Source: Viscum album (lineage: Eukaryota; Streptophyta; Magnoliopsida; Santalales; Viscaceae). From it: a stretch of DNA of 64,000 nucleotides. Where the stretch lies: assembly GCA_963277665.1 (NCBI GenBank), contig OY728137.1, positions 1,172,074,670 to 1,172,138,669 on the forward strand, given 5' to 3'. Below are positions 1-13,859 of the stretch, in pieces (positions within the stretch are counted from its first letter, which is position 1; each line of letters starts with the position of its first letter). The notes beneath the pieces are model-generated. The model was not told the DNA's origin. It did not search any database and saw only the letters and a list, made by a program, of their open reading frames with translations. The position numbers and the translations under genes are program-made.

Positions 1-1584
1 TCATAATTTCCACTCACCATTCTGTGGATATAATTTTTATACACATAATCACTCCATTGATAAATTCTCATGTAATCTATATGAACTTGATAAGAGTAAT
101 TTTAATTCAATCTCCATTTTTTGAGTTAAATATCCAATTCATTGGTATTGTTTTTTACAAGAATATGTGTGAATGTCATCTGATTGATTTACACTGACAT
201 CCCAATCATATTGAGTGTATTTATATTTTTCACACATAATTATTTCGTTGATTTATCCTTAACCTAAGGATACGGCCTTTATGAGATATTTCACCTCAAT
301 TTACATTCCATTGAGACTCTTTTTATGTTATACACCAATTCACTTTATATGGGTTACATAATGTACTTTGACATAGTATATCATGAATCCCTTTATTCAC
401 ATGATATTATAACGTTTTTATCACCTCAATTATTTGTATTCATGTGTCTCTCTTTTGGTTAGAAACTCTAACTAAAATATCATTTTAAATGTTTTTAAGA
501 TTTATTATTGTAAATATTTCTCATTAATGTCCATGTTTTAAAAATGTTTTTAAGGATTTTTTTATATGGACATTAGTGTTTTAAAATTAAAATTAATTTT
601 AAAAGTTTCAAAGTGGTATAGGACACTTTGATTCAAAAAAATCTATTTTCAAACAGCTTCTTGACAAAATAGTGTGACTTTTAAATGTTTTCAGGAAAAG
701 GGGGATATTTCTCTTAAATAGTTTTGATGGTTATTTTCATCTATGACAATATCATTCATTATTATAGAATGAGGTTAATATGATACAATACAATCTTCCA
801 TATTGTATTAAATGAGTTATGTTTGACTGTGGATGTGCTATTTTTATACCATTCATGGTTTGTGGTTAAATTATTGACATTTCTTATGCTAGTTTTAATA
901 CAAATGTTTATGTTATGTTTAAACCTGTTCATATGAGGAATGAATTGGACTTAGTATGTGATGGGTGGAGCCCACTAAAGCTCCTCGATGCATCGGTAGG
1001 TCTAATGAGACAAACTAGTGTCTTGGCACAAGCCCTTGGCAAAATCTAATTTGTAGTCTTGGCACGAGGCCTTGGCTATGTGGTTATGATAGTCTGGCAT
1101 TATGCATTCCATCATTATGAAAGTGGTTATTTATATTGCATGTGATTGTTCTACTAGTAGAATATCCATGTGAATAAGTAAATGGAATTACTTCATTTTA
1201 TCTTTTCCATATTATGCTGAAGTTCAAGTTTAAAAAGCTTTTGTTTTAGTTATAAATTGCTTTATGTTTTTATGCTTATCTATGAAAGCTTCTGCTATAT
1301 TGTTATCCTTACTGAGCATCTGAGCTCACCCCTTTCAGTGTTTTATTTTTTCCAGGATGAGAAGAAGTAATTTATGAATGACCTGCAAGGATAGTATTAG
1401 GGGATATGAAGACAAGAAGTTGTTTTAGTTTTTTTTACCTTATGATGTAATGTAAGACATATGAATATATCTAGTGTTTCCAAAACTACTAAACTAATCG
1501 GTCTTTCGAGACTTGATCCATTGTGATCATGCCAATTTTATGTAATAATGCACCGAATCTGGGTATCTAGGGTCGGGGCATTAC
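1..1584 (+). mobile_element. E1: 3' part of a Tekay-type LTR (left end outside window)
   Basis: From about 820 to the terminal GGGGCATTACA (1574-1584) the sequence follows the last 790 bp of the LTR at 58371-61776 closely, at close to 90% identity by eye. Shared blocks include the TGTTTGACTGTGG start, the GCTCCTCGATGCATCGGTAGG block and GGTCTTTCGAGA. Bases 1-800 match more weakly the same part of the E4 LTRs (20590-21100), including the TGTATTTATATTTTTCACACATAATTA region. No primer-binding site follows the end: TCTTATGTCTG stands where TTGGTATCAGAG is expected. It is therefore a 3' LTR or solo LTR, or a 5' LTR with a ruined primer site. It is the copy closest to the young element E9. Confidence 0.85.
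1021..1076 (+). repeat. Two 20-nt direct repeats inside the LTR
   Basis: TCTTGGCACAAGCCCTTGGC (1021-1040) and TCTTGGCACGAGGCCTTGGC (1057-1076) differ at two positions and are spaced 36 nt. E9 has the same pair at about 61191-61250, the first unit more decayed. The reverse complement of a related unit is recognisable in E6 near 45870, so the block is old and shared by the LTR family. Confidence 0.8.
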
Positions 1585-2431
1585 ATCTTATGTCTGAAAA
1601 ATTGTCTTTTTTAATATTTAATATAGACAGTGGCATATTCCAACATGCAAGAAAACTCTGAGATGATCTACGTTCCCCTCCTCTAACTTCGAGTTGTTCA
1701 ATATTTCATTAATAAAGAAGATTAAATACGTTATATGAATTCATTGAAAATAATGTTTATTATGCTAATAATCTCATCAAGTGAATTCATAAATCTAAAC
1801 AACAAGACCACAAACTTGAATTTCCCAAACATGCATCATAAGTCTATCTTCAGGATAACACCCTCTATCACCCTAAACTAGTGATTCCCTGAACAATGTT
1901 AAATCATAGAAAACCAACATTACCCCCCTAAACTAATAAAAAATATTACCATTCCATTGAAGATGATAAATATTATTGATCATTATCTAATTCAGATTTC
2001 AATAGCCTCTAAACAACCTCACACTAATATCCACTTTCATGGAATATAATATTTTATCACTGTACGAAAACATACTAGGTGGGATAAAACCATTATAAAA
2101 CATACCATTTATCTAAATCCTCAACTCCTATAATTAAAATGGGTCTTTAAAATAAGGAACCATGGAAATAAAATCATTACTAAGATTCTAGTCTACCCCA
2201 ATCTCAACATCTTTTTGAGTGGGTAGTGTCACAACCTCCTAGGGAATAACATCACAAAACCCCATGACAAGCCTTTGAGCCTCCTTTGTCCTAGAATCTT
2301 CCGATTCTATGGACAACTTGGACATAAAATAAATAGGGCCTCCACACTTCTAGTTACACCATAATATTTTATGATATATTTATTTACAAATAAATTTATT
2401 TTTGATAAATCACGATACACACATCCCCCAA
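1585..2431. other. Unassigned DNA between E1 and E2
   Basis: No ORF of useful length and no recognised element. The minus strand from 2343 down to 2242 reads 34 open codons beginning GGPIYFMSKL, then a stop, then more coding-like codons. It may be a remnant of a protein-coding element, but I could not assign it to a family; the start only vaguely recalls the YFVSK motif of retroelement RNase H. Confidence 0.3.
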
Positions 2432-5400
2432 TGTAAACAAACCATAATATAGTATAAATTTTTAACACATCTGTTAAATTAGATACTATAAATAAGGCTA
2501 TGATAAAAAAATATGGTTTACTAAATTATAAAATAAATTCATTATTTAGGAATTTATTGTAATTGGAATGAAATAATTTTTTTAATGTAAAAGAAATGAT
2601 TTTTTGGACACTTTTTTAAAATAAATGTTATTTTATATTAATAAATTTAATTATCACTAAAGGTGAATTATTTTAATGAAATTTATATATTATAAATTAA
2701 ATAAAATTATTTATAAATCTAATAATATTCACTCCTTGGAATGGGATAAAGATATCACTAATTTCATAAGTAAAAATTATACTTTTCTAAAAATAAATTT
2801 CATTTTATTATGGCCACTTATTTGAAAACATTACACTATTAAAAAAATCCCATAAATTAATTAATTTTCAAAAAAAATATAAAAAGTGTCATAGATTAAT
2901 ATTTTTATCATTTTATAAAAATATTAAAAAAATTCTAAATAGAAAAAAATATTTTTTTTATTCAGATTTTCTTTTTCATTTAAAGGATTTTAAAGCATCC
3001 ATTTTAATAGAAAGTGGTTTAAAAAGAAAAATAATTTATATAATATTAATAGTAGTCAAAAAAAATTCATTAGAAAAAATTTTCAACTTAAATTTGGTAT
3101 ATAAAAGCATTATACATAATAAAACATTTTCATCGGACAACTGCTTTTCATAGCATTTGCATGATTAATGTTAAAGTAAATCATATAACTTATTTGAATT
3201 GAATTTGATGAAAATAAGACCACATATAAAAAATAGAAATCAAAATATCCAATTTTAGGACCATTAATATAAATATTACTCTATTATAATCCGTATAATA
3301 ACTTTTTATCATGATTATATTAACAAGTTGTTGCATATTAAGACTATAGGTTTTAATAAATTTAACTGTTTGAGCATCATTTGTAATTTGGATATAATTA
3401 TCTATAATTTTATATCTATATAATTATAGATATATAGTTTTAGTTATATAATTTGATAATTATATTTATTTAAAATTTGGTGATTTCATTCCAAATATCT
3501 TTTTCACATTATGGGATAACCTAATTATTAACGCCTTATTTTTGTAAAGTTGGTGAATAAAAGAAAATTTAATTTAATAAATTATTATTATTATAAAATT
3601 TATGGAAAAGAATATTAATATTTATTTCATAATATAATATAATAATAATTTCTTTATGGTTACCAATTTCATGCATAATCTGATTTTTGAATCATTATTC
3701 ATGTATGTTGTTAAACATACACAAACGTGAACATGCTTTAACTCAATTTACGAGTATGGTTAAGGCTTTGTTTTTATTTATTTAAAATAATTATAAATGA
3801 ATAATAATGATATATTTTTATGTTTTTATTTTTTATAAACAAATTTTGTTATTTTTTATTGTTTTCTAAAACCATAAATGAAAAAAAAAGTTTTGATGCC
3901 ATGGCTAAAAACCACGTGTACGCACGATAATCATTCTCATTTATCATCTCTATATAAGGTATGAAGGTGGATATTAAATATAAATTATATAATAATAATT
4001 ATATTATATATACCATATTTATTAATCTTAATTATTATTAATACTATGCATAAATTGAGGTAATGAAAAAAAGCAATGTGGCTTTGTTGAGGTGGTAGTC
4101 CGCATAACTCATTAATGATGTTCTTTTCTTTCTGAGTGCAAGGAAATATATAACAAAAGGTCATACCAATTATAGGAAAAAATATCAGTATAAATATTCC
4201 ATATAATTAATAATATTATTTAGTAGAAAACATAAGAACAATATAATACATACGTTGGAGACTTGATTTTTCCCCTGGATATTCTCTTGAAATTGATGTG
4301 ATTCATAAAAATATGAATTACTAGGGGATTATTCTTATTGGATAGGTACATAGGTAGGGTAAAATGTAATTTTTTAAATTTTTAATTGGAATTATAGGTT
4401 TTATTTCATTGTTGGTAGTTTTATCATGTTAAAAGGAGAGGAAAATGCATCTTTTGGAAAAAGTCAACATTTTTCAAAAATTCCATGGCACTATTACAAG
4501 GTCAATGACACTACTGTTTTTAATTATTGATTATCTATTGTATTTGGGTCTATAAATTTACAACCATTTATTTTCTCATTTTTTATTTATGTTTTATGGG
4601 GATATTACCCTTAAGTATTTACAATTTAATATTTAATTCTAAACCATGTAACAAATTTTTTAACAACGGTATTTTATGATTGATTAAACATATAAGATAA
4701 CCCATATAAAAAAATTATATTTCATGGATCGAATTTTACCTTATATTAACTCACATTAAATTAAAAAATAAAAAATTAATTTTTCATCATAAAATATATA
4801 AATTGAAGAAAATCTATTTTATTATAAAAATGACATTTTCTACATTAAAGGTTTTTAAATATTTAGTATTGAATACCAAATAAAGGAGTGATAATATATT
4901 TAACTATGTTATTATATCTCATTGTTGTTTTGTTATAACAGTTAAATTTCATTTATTTGACATAAAGTCCATAACATTTATAAAATAATTAGTTTAAAAT
5001 CAATGTTTCACCATATTCACCATAATTTTCATTAATACTCAAATTTAAAATATTATTCCTGAAATATAAATATTAAAAATTAAATTTTATAAAAATAATT
5101 ATCTATAATATAATAATTACACTTTAAAATTATATTTCTATGTGTATGGAAATTAATATTAACATTTCCACATGTTACACACAAAAACACATTTTTTAAA
5201 GATGTTTATATTTACGAAAAATGATTTATGTCTAGCGTAGAATAATTAATTCCATTGAAGACAATGATATTAATATTATTATAGATAAAATTTATTTATT
5301 AACAAAAAATAAACGAATAATATTTTTTCACATCATAATTAAATAATGAAACAGATAAAATACAGTTTTAATTAAATTTTTAAAAAAATTTCAAAATAGG

Positions 5401-5935
5401 GACCGTGGATTTATAAATATAAGATAATATTTTTAAAATATTTAGAATAAATAATATTAAATAATTTTATTGTATATTATTTCAAAACTATTCCATTTAT
5501 TTTTAAAATAAATTAATTTCATAATAGTGGTGACTTTAATAAATTCAGTATTACCTCTATTTATGTGAAAATATTTTAATTAAGAAATTATCAAAAAATG
5601 ATTCTAATATATTTTTCTTGTGTGGAATTAAGAAAAATATCTCTATTTTTGAAATTTAACAATTAAATTTTCTTAATATATTTTTTTAAAATAAAATATA
5701 TAATTTAAATAAAATTGCTTTTATTAAAAATAATTTTTTTTAATATTAAATCATATTAATTATTTATCTTCTAAATTAAATAAGGATTAATAGTTTATCA
5801 AATTATTATTTTTTATATATTCATTGATAATGTTTCATTAATATGTTTTCACTTGTTAACATTTTGAGTAGTGTGAGGAACATGTAGTAGAACATAATAC
5901 ATATTTTAATGGATCAAAATTCTTATGTCATTACA
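2432..5935 (-). mobile_element. E2: decayed LTR copy 1, probable 3' LTR (left end uncertain)
   Basis: From about 3660 to 5930 this region aligns with about 31840-34200 in the same orientation, with a near-constant offset of 28.2-28.3 kb. Landmarks are the ATCATTATTCATGTA block (about 3690), GGTGGATATTAAAT (about 3967) and GATTAAACATATAAGATAACCCATAT (about 4681). The right end is ATTACA at 5930-5935, i.e. an LTR start TGTAAT on the minus strand, and a polypurine-like tract abuts it, which makes this the 3' LTR. The left end at TGTAAAC (2432) is inferred only from a length of about 3.5 kb. No coding capacity. Confidence 0.5.
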
Positions 5936-6939
5936 TTATACCCCGTTTTATAAATTTTACCAACATAAGTTTATTTTTTCATAATGACATTGCTAAATTA
6001 TAGTATATGATAAGATAAAATTATTTTTAATTATATCGAAAAGTATCAATAATTGATAATTTCTTATAATAATCATATTCCCAATATTGTGATTCTTCAT
6101 TACTTTCTGACTTGAATAAACATAATGTTTTATTGTTAAATCTTATACTAATATAACATCATTAAAATGATGAAAACTATAGTGTAAATTATCATATATA
6201 TATTTTTATGTATGAAATGTGATCACTTTTTTTATAATATCTTCACCTTACAAACCAATAAAGTATCTCATATGGTTCCTCTAAATGGTGGTGTTGGGGG
6301 AATGTTTAGGTTGAATTATTTCATCAATTGTGAATTATCCTTCTACATAAATGGATCAATATGATTAACAATCATACCAATCTAGGACCTTTAAAGAGTG
6401 TTCATCTCTAGTGCATCAATATGTACCCTCTCCTTCTTATCTCTCCCTTGATTTACTAGAATAACCATATATACAATCACCTCTTCACTATCTTGTTACA
6501 CCAGTCCTAGTGATACCTTCTCTATAAAACCCACTAAGATAATGGTTTTTGGTTGATGAATTCCTCATAAATTTTTCTATAGGGGGAATTTATTATTTCC
6601 AATTTGTGATTTCAATGATTGAAACTTCTTCCCTCACAAGATATATGGCCTCCCATGTTTTTGTCCATTGAAACTAATTCTAAAACTCTTCACAGCATTG
6701 AAATAACTTTTTTCATCCAATTTTTTCCATAATCATTATGTCTTATTCAAATATTAGTTAAAGTAGTGGGATATAATATACATACACAATAGCGATTTAA
6801 ACATCCCTTGAATTACCAGGTCCTTCATATGACTGTCAATTTATAGATGAGGATGAAGATGAAATGTATCATTCTTCCCCTATTATAGAAAAATTTTGAT
6901 CTCTTTATAGTGGATTAAAATTATTTTGTCCACCCTATA
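5936..6939 (-). mobile_element. E2: remnant of internal region with polypurine tract
   Basis: Read on the minus strand, the bases just before the LTR start contain GGTAAAATTT and then AAAACGGGGTATAA. This resembles the conserved tail before the 3' LTR seen in E4, E5 and E7. The rest should hold the end of pol. Only a weak chromodomain-like stretch (WEAIYLVREE) near 6620-6660 is readable and I do not consider it proven. E3 begins abruptly at 6940. Confidence 0.4.
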
Positions 6940-9900
6940 TGTAACATCATATGTTTTTTACGTGTGGAAATTATCATGGAAATTTTATATTTTTATTTTT
7001 TGGTTAGAAAAATCAATAAATTTTTCTTTAGAAAGTGAAAATAATAGTTTAACTCTTGGGATGTTTTATGTGTTTTAAGTCCCAATATGATTATCATAAT
7101 ATTTAATGAGTTTTGCAAGTATTGGGAACTAAAATTTCACTTTATTGGAGAAAATGACAAGGTGAATTGTTGTTTATAACTATCCATCCCCTCAAGATGA
7201 AATTTTTGTCTTTTTGAGGGGTGGAACACAATTTTTTAACCTATAGAAAGGTGTGGAACATGATCATGAGGGTCCTCTACACTTTATTGAAGAGTTTAAC
7301 AACACATCTTGCACATGGTTTTTATATCCTTATATCTATAAAATGAATGGTGTGAAGTTAAAATATTCCATGTTTATGGTTAGTAAATGTTTTTCTAAAC
7401 CATGATCTCATGTCTTCAGTGGTGGGTCTTCTATGTAAGGGAGGTCGAATTGTTGGTGCATTTTTTTGAATAACATTTTTCCAGACTATTTGGTTCCTCA
7501 ATTGGATGGAAATTATGATTTTTACCCTCTAGACGATTTCTTTTCTTCTCTTCTATTTACATAATTAATGCCACAAATAGTGGTCACTCGAACCCTCCAT
7601 TGGGCCTCCTCTAGGCCTCCATATATCTCCCTTATACAGGCTCCAATTCAGTTATTTTTTCATTAGAACTATATCGATAATGTCTCAACACCTGTTGCAT
7701 TCATCTTTAATGTTTCATACTATATAAAATGTAAAATAAATGAGGGAAATTTCACATATTTTTAGGGAATTTGTCTGATATTCCAATTTATCCCATTTTG
7801 GCTTGAGTAAAATCCTGATATAAGATGAGTGGGCTATTTTAATCATGAGGAAGGTAGTCTATACATTTTCCCTAAGTATCTATTCTTTTTATATTATCAT
7901 CACTATTCTACAATAGATACCATATGGAAATTCCTCGAAATATTAATCATTATCATAAATTAATTATTTAAGACTTAAATGTGATTCCTATGATGTAACT
8001 TATCCTAGTTAGTGGTTGTCCACACAAACCTGAGAAACCACTAGGGTGGGTTCATCTACCTACCTAAGCTATGAACCACCCATTTGGGGGTCTGAGCCTA
8101 CCACAGAATTATGGATGCCTTGAATAAATTTAATCAGATTGTAAATGGGTTGTTATAATGAAATGGATGATTTCACTATGGTATAGTCACTAATATAGAC
8201 CATGATATTAGAAAAATGTTGAAATTTTTAATTGTGTTATGGAACCACTTATTGTTATGGTGTGACACTATTAAGGGGTATCAAAGTACTGATCCTACTA
8301 TATCTCTATACACATGTATCTTCATTAATTAGGAAATTGTGGTCTATAGACATGGGACATGGCCCATGTAGGTAAGATATTTTTCTATCTTCCATGGACT
8401 TTAAAAAGACTCCATTGTCTATAAACATGAGACCTAGATTATAGAGGACTGATACATTTTCATATGCTCAAAATTCTTGTTCTAATGGCTACATACACAA
8501 ATTACCTTTATGTAATGAAATTCCTCATTTATGTCATACTTCTACTTACATCCATTTTTATGTAAAAGTATTTATCATTAATTCATTATATAGATATAAC
8601 AATTATTCCTATATAAGGTTATAGTTTTATGCATATAAAATAATTTTTAAATGAAAACATTGGTGGTGGCGTAGTGAGTATATCTCAGACCTTGTTTAGG
8701 TCACCATTCCACAAGGGTACCCAAAAAACCTGATAGTTTCATGTTTAAGATCATGGATCATGTCATCATGTAATTATCCTTGTAGGATATGATGTGGTAT
8801 GAAATAAGTGGAATGATCTAGTTCTCCAGATGTTATTGAAGATAGATGATGTGCCTTTAATATATATTCATCCATTTCTAGTCTGACCCTCTGTATTTCA
8901 TTGTATGTCTTCTACCATTTGTAATATCAATTTTATTTTTTACTTTTTGAACATTATGGTTTGTTAATGGATCATCATCCGTTCATTTTTTTTTTGATGT
9001 TGTGCTGTTATTTATTCCAATTCCATTATTTATAATTCTTATTAGGTGTTTGTAATGATCTATACATTATAGTCTCTTCAGTGTACCATCAATAGAGAGT
9101 GTATTCTATTTATCATCCTCTAGCATATGGGGAGGTTCCCTTGAGGACAACTGTAAAACAATCTTGGGGTACCACTCCAAATGGCTCCTGATTTAATGTT
9201 CATCAAATGGTCTCAGAGGGATTTTAATTTCATCTTATAACATTGGAATGTAGAAAGGAGACTATGAAGGTCTTGACACATGGTAAATATTTTTTGGTTG
9301 TGTCATACAAATCCAAACATGAGATAAATTTCATGTTTATAGGGGTGATATTTCAATTTTATATTAAAACTTATTAAGTTGGGTTGTTTTTCTACTTACA
9401 GTACCAATTGATTCATTGATTGAGGGTTATTTCTACCAATAAAGTAAGGTAAAGTAATTTTTGTTACATGTACAATTACAGGTCCATATAATTCACATTC
9501 CATTCATAATCCATTCCATACAGGATTCATTATATTTTATTGATGCATGATGATTTTTTACCCGGATTAGGTATTTATTTAGAATTATTTTATATATACG
9601 ATGATGTGTGTTTTATTATCATGATTATACATATTCCATGAATTGGAAAAATTGACATCATACATGCTTATATTTCATACTCCATGATAGCATGAATAGA
9701 CACACTAAAAAAATATGTAATTGGTTATTAATTTTTTTGTATCAATATAGATGGTGTTCTCTAATATAGTTTTATGATGGAACCTTAATTTACCATCTAT
9801 GACATTTTTGATTCATGGAACATTATTTCCCTAGGATTAAACATTTATGGCTATGATTAAATGGGTTCCACTATCAAATTATAAATTGTATGTGACTTCA

Positions 9901-10250
9901 TTATTTTTTAAGTGTAACCCATGTAATGAAAACATTTTCCTTGAATTTTAAATATTTGAGACTGAAAATAAAAACATGGTTATAGTTTCATGGATTCCAA
10001 TTATAACTTATAATGGATAGTGATGTTATAATTTGGTAACGTAAAGTCATCTTACGTAACCATGAAATGTATATATATATATATTATTGTTGAAATAATA
10101 ATTCATATATAAAATTACATATTTTCAATAAATTGTAAATTTCATCCTAAATGGGTCTGTACCTCTATGAAATATTCTTGATGACCCAAAAAACTAAATT
10201 TATAAATGCACAAATAGACCCAAGATGGTTGGTTTCTGCATGTTTCTTAT
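6940..10250 (+). mobile_element. E3: 5' LTR of a plus-strand element (right end not found)
   Basis: TGTAACATCATATG at 6940 matches TGTAACATCATGTG at 13860. The two regions remain alignable to about 8830 and 15740 (offset about 6.92 kb). Shared landmarks are a TTTTAACC..GAAAGGTG block, GGATGGAAATTA, ATATTATCATCA, GGGTGGGTTCAT and GGATCATGGAT. Beyond about 8900 I cannot follow the alignment by eye. The right end is unknown; the value given is where the second LTR is interrupted by E4, transferred to this copy. Five bases left of the start are CTATA, a candidate target duplication. Confidence 0.6.
8044..8081. repeat. Inverted repeat in E3 LTR
   Basis: GGGTGGGTTCAT (8044-8055) pairs with ATGAACCACCC (8071-8081), with one bulged base and a 15-nt loop. 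The second LTR keeps the pair at 14971-14982 and 14998-15008 with one further mismatch. Retention in both old LTRs hints at a functional stem, or simply at slow decay of a G+C-richer block. Confidence 0.6.
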
Positions 10251-13200
10251 GATATATACAAGATATGAACCATGTAATTCAGTCATTATATGGTATGATT
10301 ATGAGATAAAACCATTAATGGTGTCTTAAATATAAGATAAAATAACTATCATGGTTTCATTAGAATAAAATTTTAACTCAAATTTATAGAGAATTCACCC
10401 CATTAATAGTGAATCAATTCCCAAATAATTAAACCTATATTATCATGGTGGGACCCTTATTGGTTTCTTTATTCTAAATATCTATGATACATAACCAATT
10501 TTGGAATTTTATATATTAATTTGATGTTTATTTAATGTTTATAAATCCACTTATATGGTGTTAAATATACACATATGGTGGCATCTAACTCCAAAAAATC
10601 CCTTAATTAATAAAATTATTGTTATCTTTTTCGATACATTATTATTATGAGGGGTTTGTTAATTAAAATTCTAATTACAAAATAAGGTGTTTCTTCATCT
10701 ATATATTTGTAATTGACATCTTTAATAACTGATCCAGTCATGAAAACTCATTAATTAAGTGAATGATACAATTACCCTAAAAACTGGTATAAGATATCAT
10801 TGGTAAATGATTTTTTTAATGTTGTTATGAATTTTCACTGTTTAAAATCCTAAAAATTGAATCCATTAGTGGTTCATGTTGTAGAGACTCCTATCTGTAG
10901 TCAGTTTTCAATGTTTCTCTGAGAGTTCCCTAAAATGGGAATGTGATTGTCTCCATGGATCTCTTATGAATTCTAGTGAGGTTTCAATAGACCTAGATGA
11001 TAGGTGGTAGGACCTGCTATTCTTTCCATTCATGGCCATTTATTGGGGTTGATTCCTTTTTTATGTAAGATGATATCAAGGTTAATATAGTTACCAGTAG
11101 CCAAAAATAATTCACAAATTCCTATTCGTATTTTTTTATTTGAGATGTATTTCGGGTATAGTTATTAATGAGTATGAATCATTATAGGAAAAAAACACTA
11201 TGCGGACATATGGTTTTATGGTAATTTAAACCATAAGTGGGTACTAACATATTCGTATATCACTGAGTGTCAACTCTTAATCATTTATATCAGTGTTATA
11301 TCATTTATAGTAGAAATCCCTTCTTTGGATACTCAAAATTATTAGTTCTTGAAGCCTGATGTTTGGTAGTTCATTCCATTATTTCTATACTAATATACTC
11401 TGAACATTATAGGATTATGCTTCCTTACCTATTTTAGATTAAAATAATCTAAAATAACATCTTAAGGTGTGTTAGATGTTATATAATAACATACATTAAA
11501 TGAGACAAGGTTATCATTTGAAAAACATTTTGGATTGGTGGATTGACTAAGTGGCCCTATTTTGTGTTGAATTTATTTGGAATAGTGGGATACCTCGATA
11601 ACCATAATGTTTATGTAAACCAAAGTACTTTAATGTAGTTTCATGATATATAAAAACTCTAGAAAAGGATGGTTCATTAATTCAATTTCATTATTCCATA
11701 ATCTCCTATAGAAAATAATTCATATTAGGTTCTTGAGTATTAAATTCAGGATTGGTGTACCCTTTATCTTGAATATAACCTTGATTGATTGTTTAGAAAA
11801 AGTTGTTTTAATGGGATGGACAATTTGGTTACCTAGACTAGTTGATCTGTAATTGTTTTTTGGTTGATTATTTCAATTCAAAAATGATTCCATGTAGTAG
11901 GCTGTCATTCTATAAATCATGGAAAATTTCATATTCATAGTTTTGAAAAGGAGTTCTGAGGGGAAAAATAGTTTAATGAGAACTAATTTCCTGGGTAACT
12001 CTATTAGTTTTACCTTGTTGAAGTAGGACTCATGGTAGCATGAGACATGTTTTGAACATGGTTGTATGGGATATTACACCTGGAATGAATGATCTATCAC
12101 ATAATGTTGGTTGTACTTGGTAACAGTTTATTATTAAACATCGGTGTGTGGCTAAGTTTGAGCTAAAGAACACTTTTTCAAGGATATCACAATTTTAGGA
12201 AAGTTTACCAATAGATTTGGGTGAGAATAAATGGAATTCCCAAGTGATGTGGTATAATTTTGAATAATCCATGGGACATGGTATAATTCACTAATAAATA
12301 GACATATTCTGGAATGGTCGGGACATGTAGTGCTATGAGTTGGAAAATTTGGAGTGTCCTAGTTGATGTGAGGGTGTCTTGGGTGTGAAATACACACCAT
12401 ATGATTAAATATTAGTGTACTCTAATTCTACAGGTGTTTTATTCTTCAATAATTAAATTACCCTATATATGCTGAATGGGCATCAGCTATTGACATAACT
12501 ACTTATTTAAATATGTGTTATGGTTCAACAAAATGACTCCTTCGAAGTTGTATAAAAGGATCAGTATGAAGGGAGACAAGCATTGTGTATTATATTATTG
12601 TTCTTTTAAATTTTGTGATCAGCGTTATGAAAAAATATATATTTCTCCATGAGAACTATTCGTGAGAAGTGGGAATGATTCATAGATGATGTATATTCTA
12701 TCCCTCATGAGAAGAGAGTTCTTGGAAATGAAACACATACATCGAAAATGGATAGGGATTTATCGAAGGCAATCGATTTTTTTATAAGAAATAAAAAGTT
12801 TGATATAATGGGGGGTGTAGGACATCAATCATGGGAGGGATAACCTCATTGGAGATATGTTAGGGGACAATGAGTTCAATAATGTGACAGTCACTTTAAC
12901 ACTCATATTCCAATAAAATAATGAATCATGGTATGATTGTTGTTATCTATAAATATCATGTACGAGTTTGATAATTTATATGGTTAAAATCAAGATTCAT
13001 GGATTAAGCCGAGATTACCTTATGAAAATCCATAGATGCTGGATCAAAATGGAGTTAGATAACATGTTATAATATGCTTATGGATATTACCAAGATATAG
13101 TTTGGCTGTGATATTTGACCATAAATTCGTTTAGGTTTCAGTGAGCTTGCTCAGAACAATTACTATGCACCTTTGGACAATGGTTTCAGAATCAGGTTTA

Positions 13201-13846
13201 GGGGATATGATTTCCATATGATCTAGAAATTTTATAAAATTAGTTTACGAGAATTGATTCATTTTATGTTCTCTCAATTACTAGATGTTTTTTGTGAATG
13301 AATACCTTTGGACTCATTGTTTCGATAATATGGGTGAATATTAAAGTGTCTACTTTGGCTTTCAAGGTAAAACCATCATGACCTTTATCATCTTTGTTGA
13401 TTAGAGTTTGACATTTTTAAACATATCTAGGATCAAGGGTGGCGTCCTCTCATAAAATTTGTCATATTTTCCATGATTTTTACAAGATTTATATGACCAT
13501 GCTTCAATAGGTAATTATGGTTTTGGGACTACCCTAACTCAAAGATGGTAATTTCAATTCAAACCTATGGTGGGAAATACCGTAGGCATGATGATAAAAA
13601 GAGATGATAATGAAATCATGTATTGGGGATTAGTGGCTCTCTTAATTTCCATCATAATGTTTTGGTGGTAATATTATGATTTGGATCGAGTTTTACTGTT
13701 ATAAGTATCACGTGTAAAAAGTAATACCTTATGGTATGTTGGGTGTTTTGAAATGAATCATGACTTTTAGAACGATGCTTCATGAACCAAGTCGGGCGAC
13801 TGATGTTTTCATTTTTTCCTAATTATTTCTGTTGATTATTGTTTAT
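10251..13846 (+). mobile_element. E3: rest of 5' LTR and internal region, non-coding
   Basis: No ORF, no gag or pol motif, and no clear primer-binding site could be recognised on either strand. The stretch ends in a polypurine tract before the second LTR, so it must contain the end of the LTR and the internal region. The start-to-start distance of the LTRs (6920) is almost that of the LARD-like E4 (6927), so E3 is probably also a non-autonomous element of the same plan. Confidence 0.4.
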
Positions 13847-13859
13847 AAGGTGGTGTGGT
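13847..13859 (+). other. Polypurine tract of E3
   Basis: AAGGTGGTGTGGT directly precedes the second LTR start TGTAACATC. It resembles the E4 tract AAAAGGTGGAAGGA in the same position. In this family such a tract primes plus-strand DNA synthesis. Confidence 0.6.

Noticed and set aside
8275..8295. GGGGTATCAAAGTACTG as primer-binding site of E3
   Set aside because: Alignment with the second LTR continues well past this point, so it is inside the LTR.
10068..10086. TA dinucleotide run as a microsatellite of interest (also at about 53070)
   Set aside because: It is short and ordinary for DNA of this composition.
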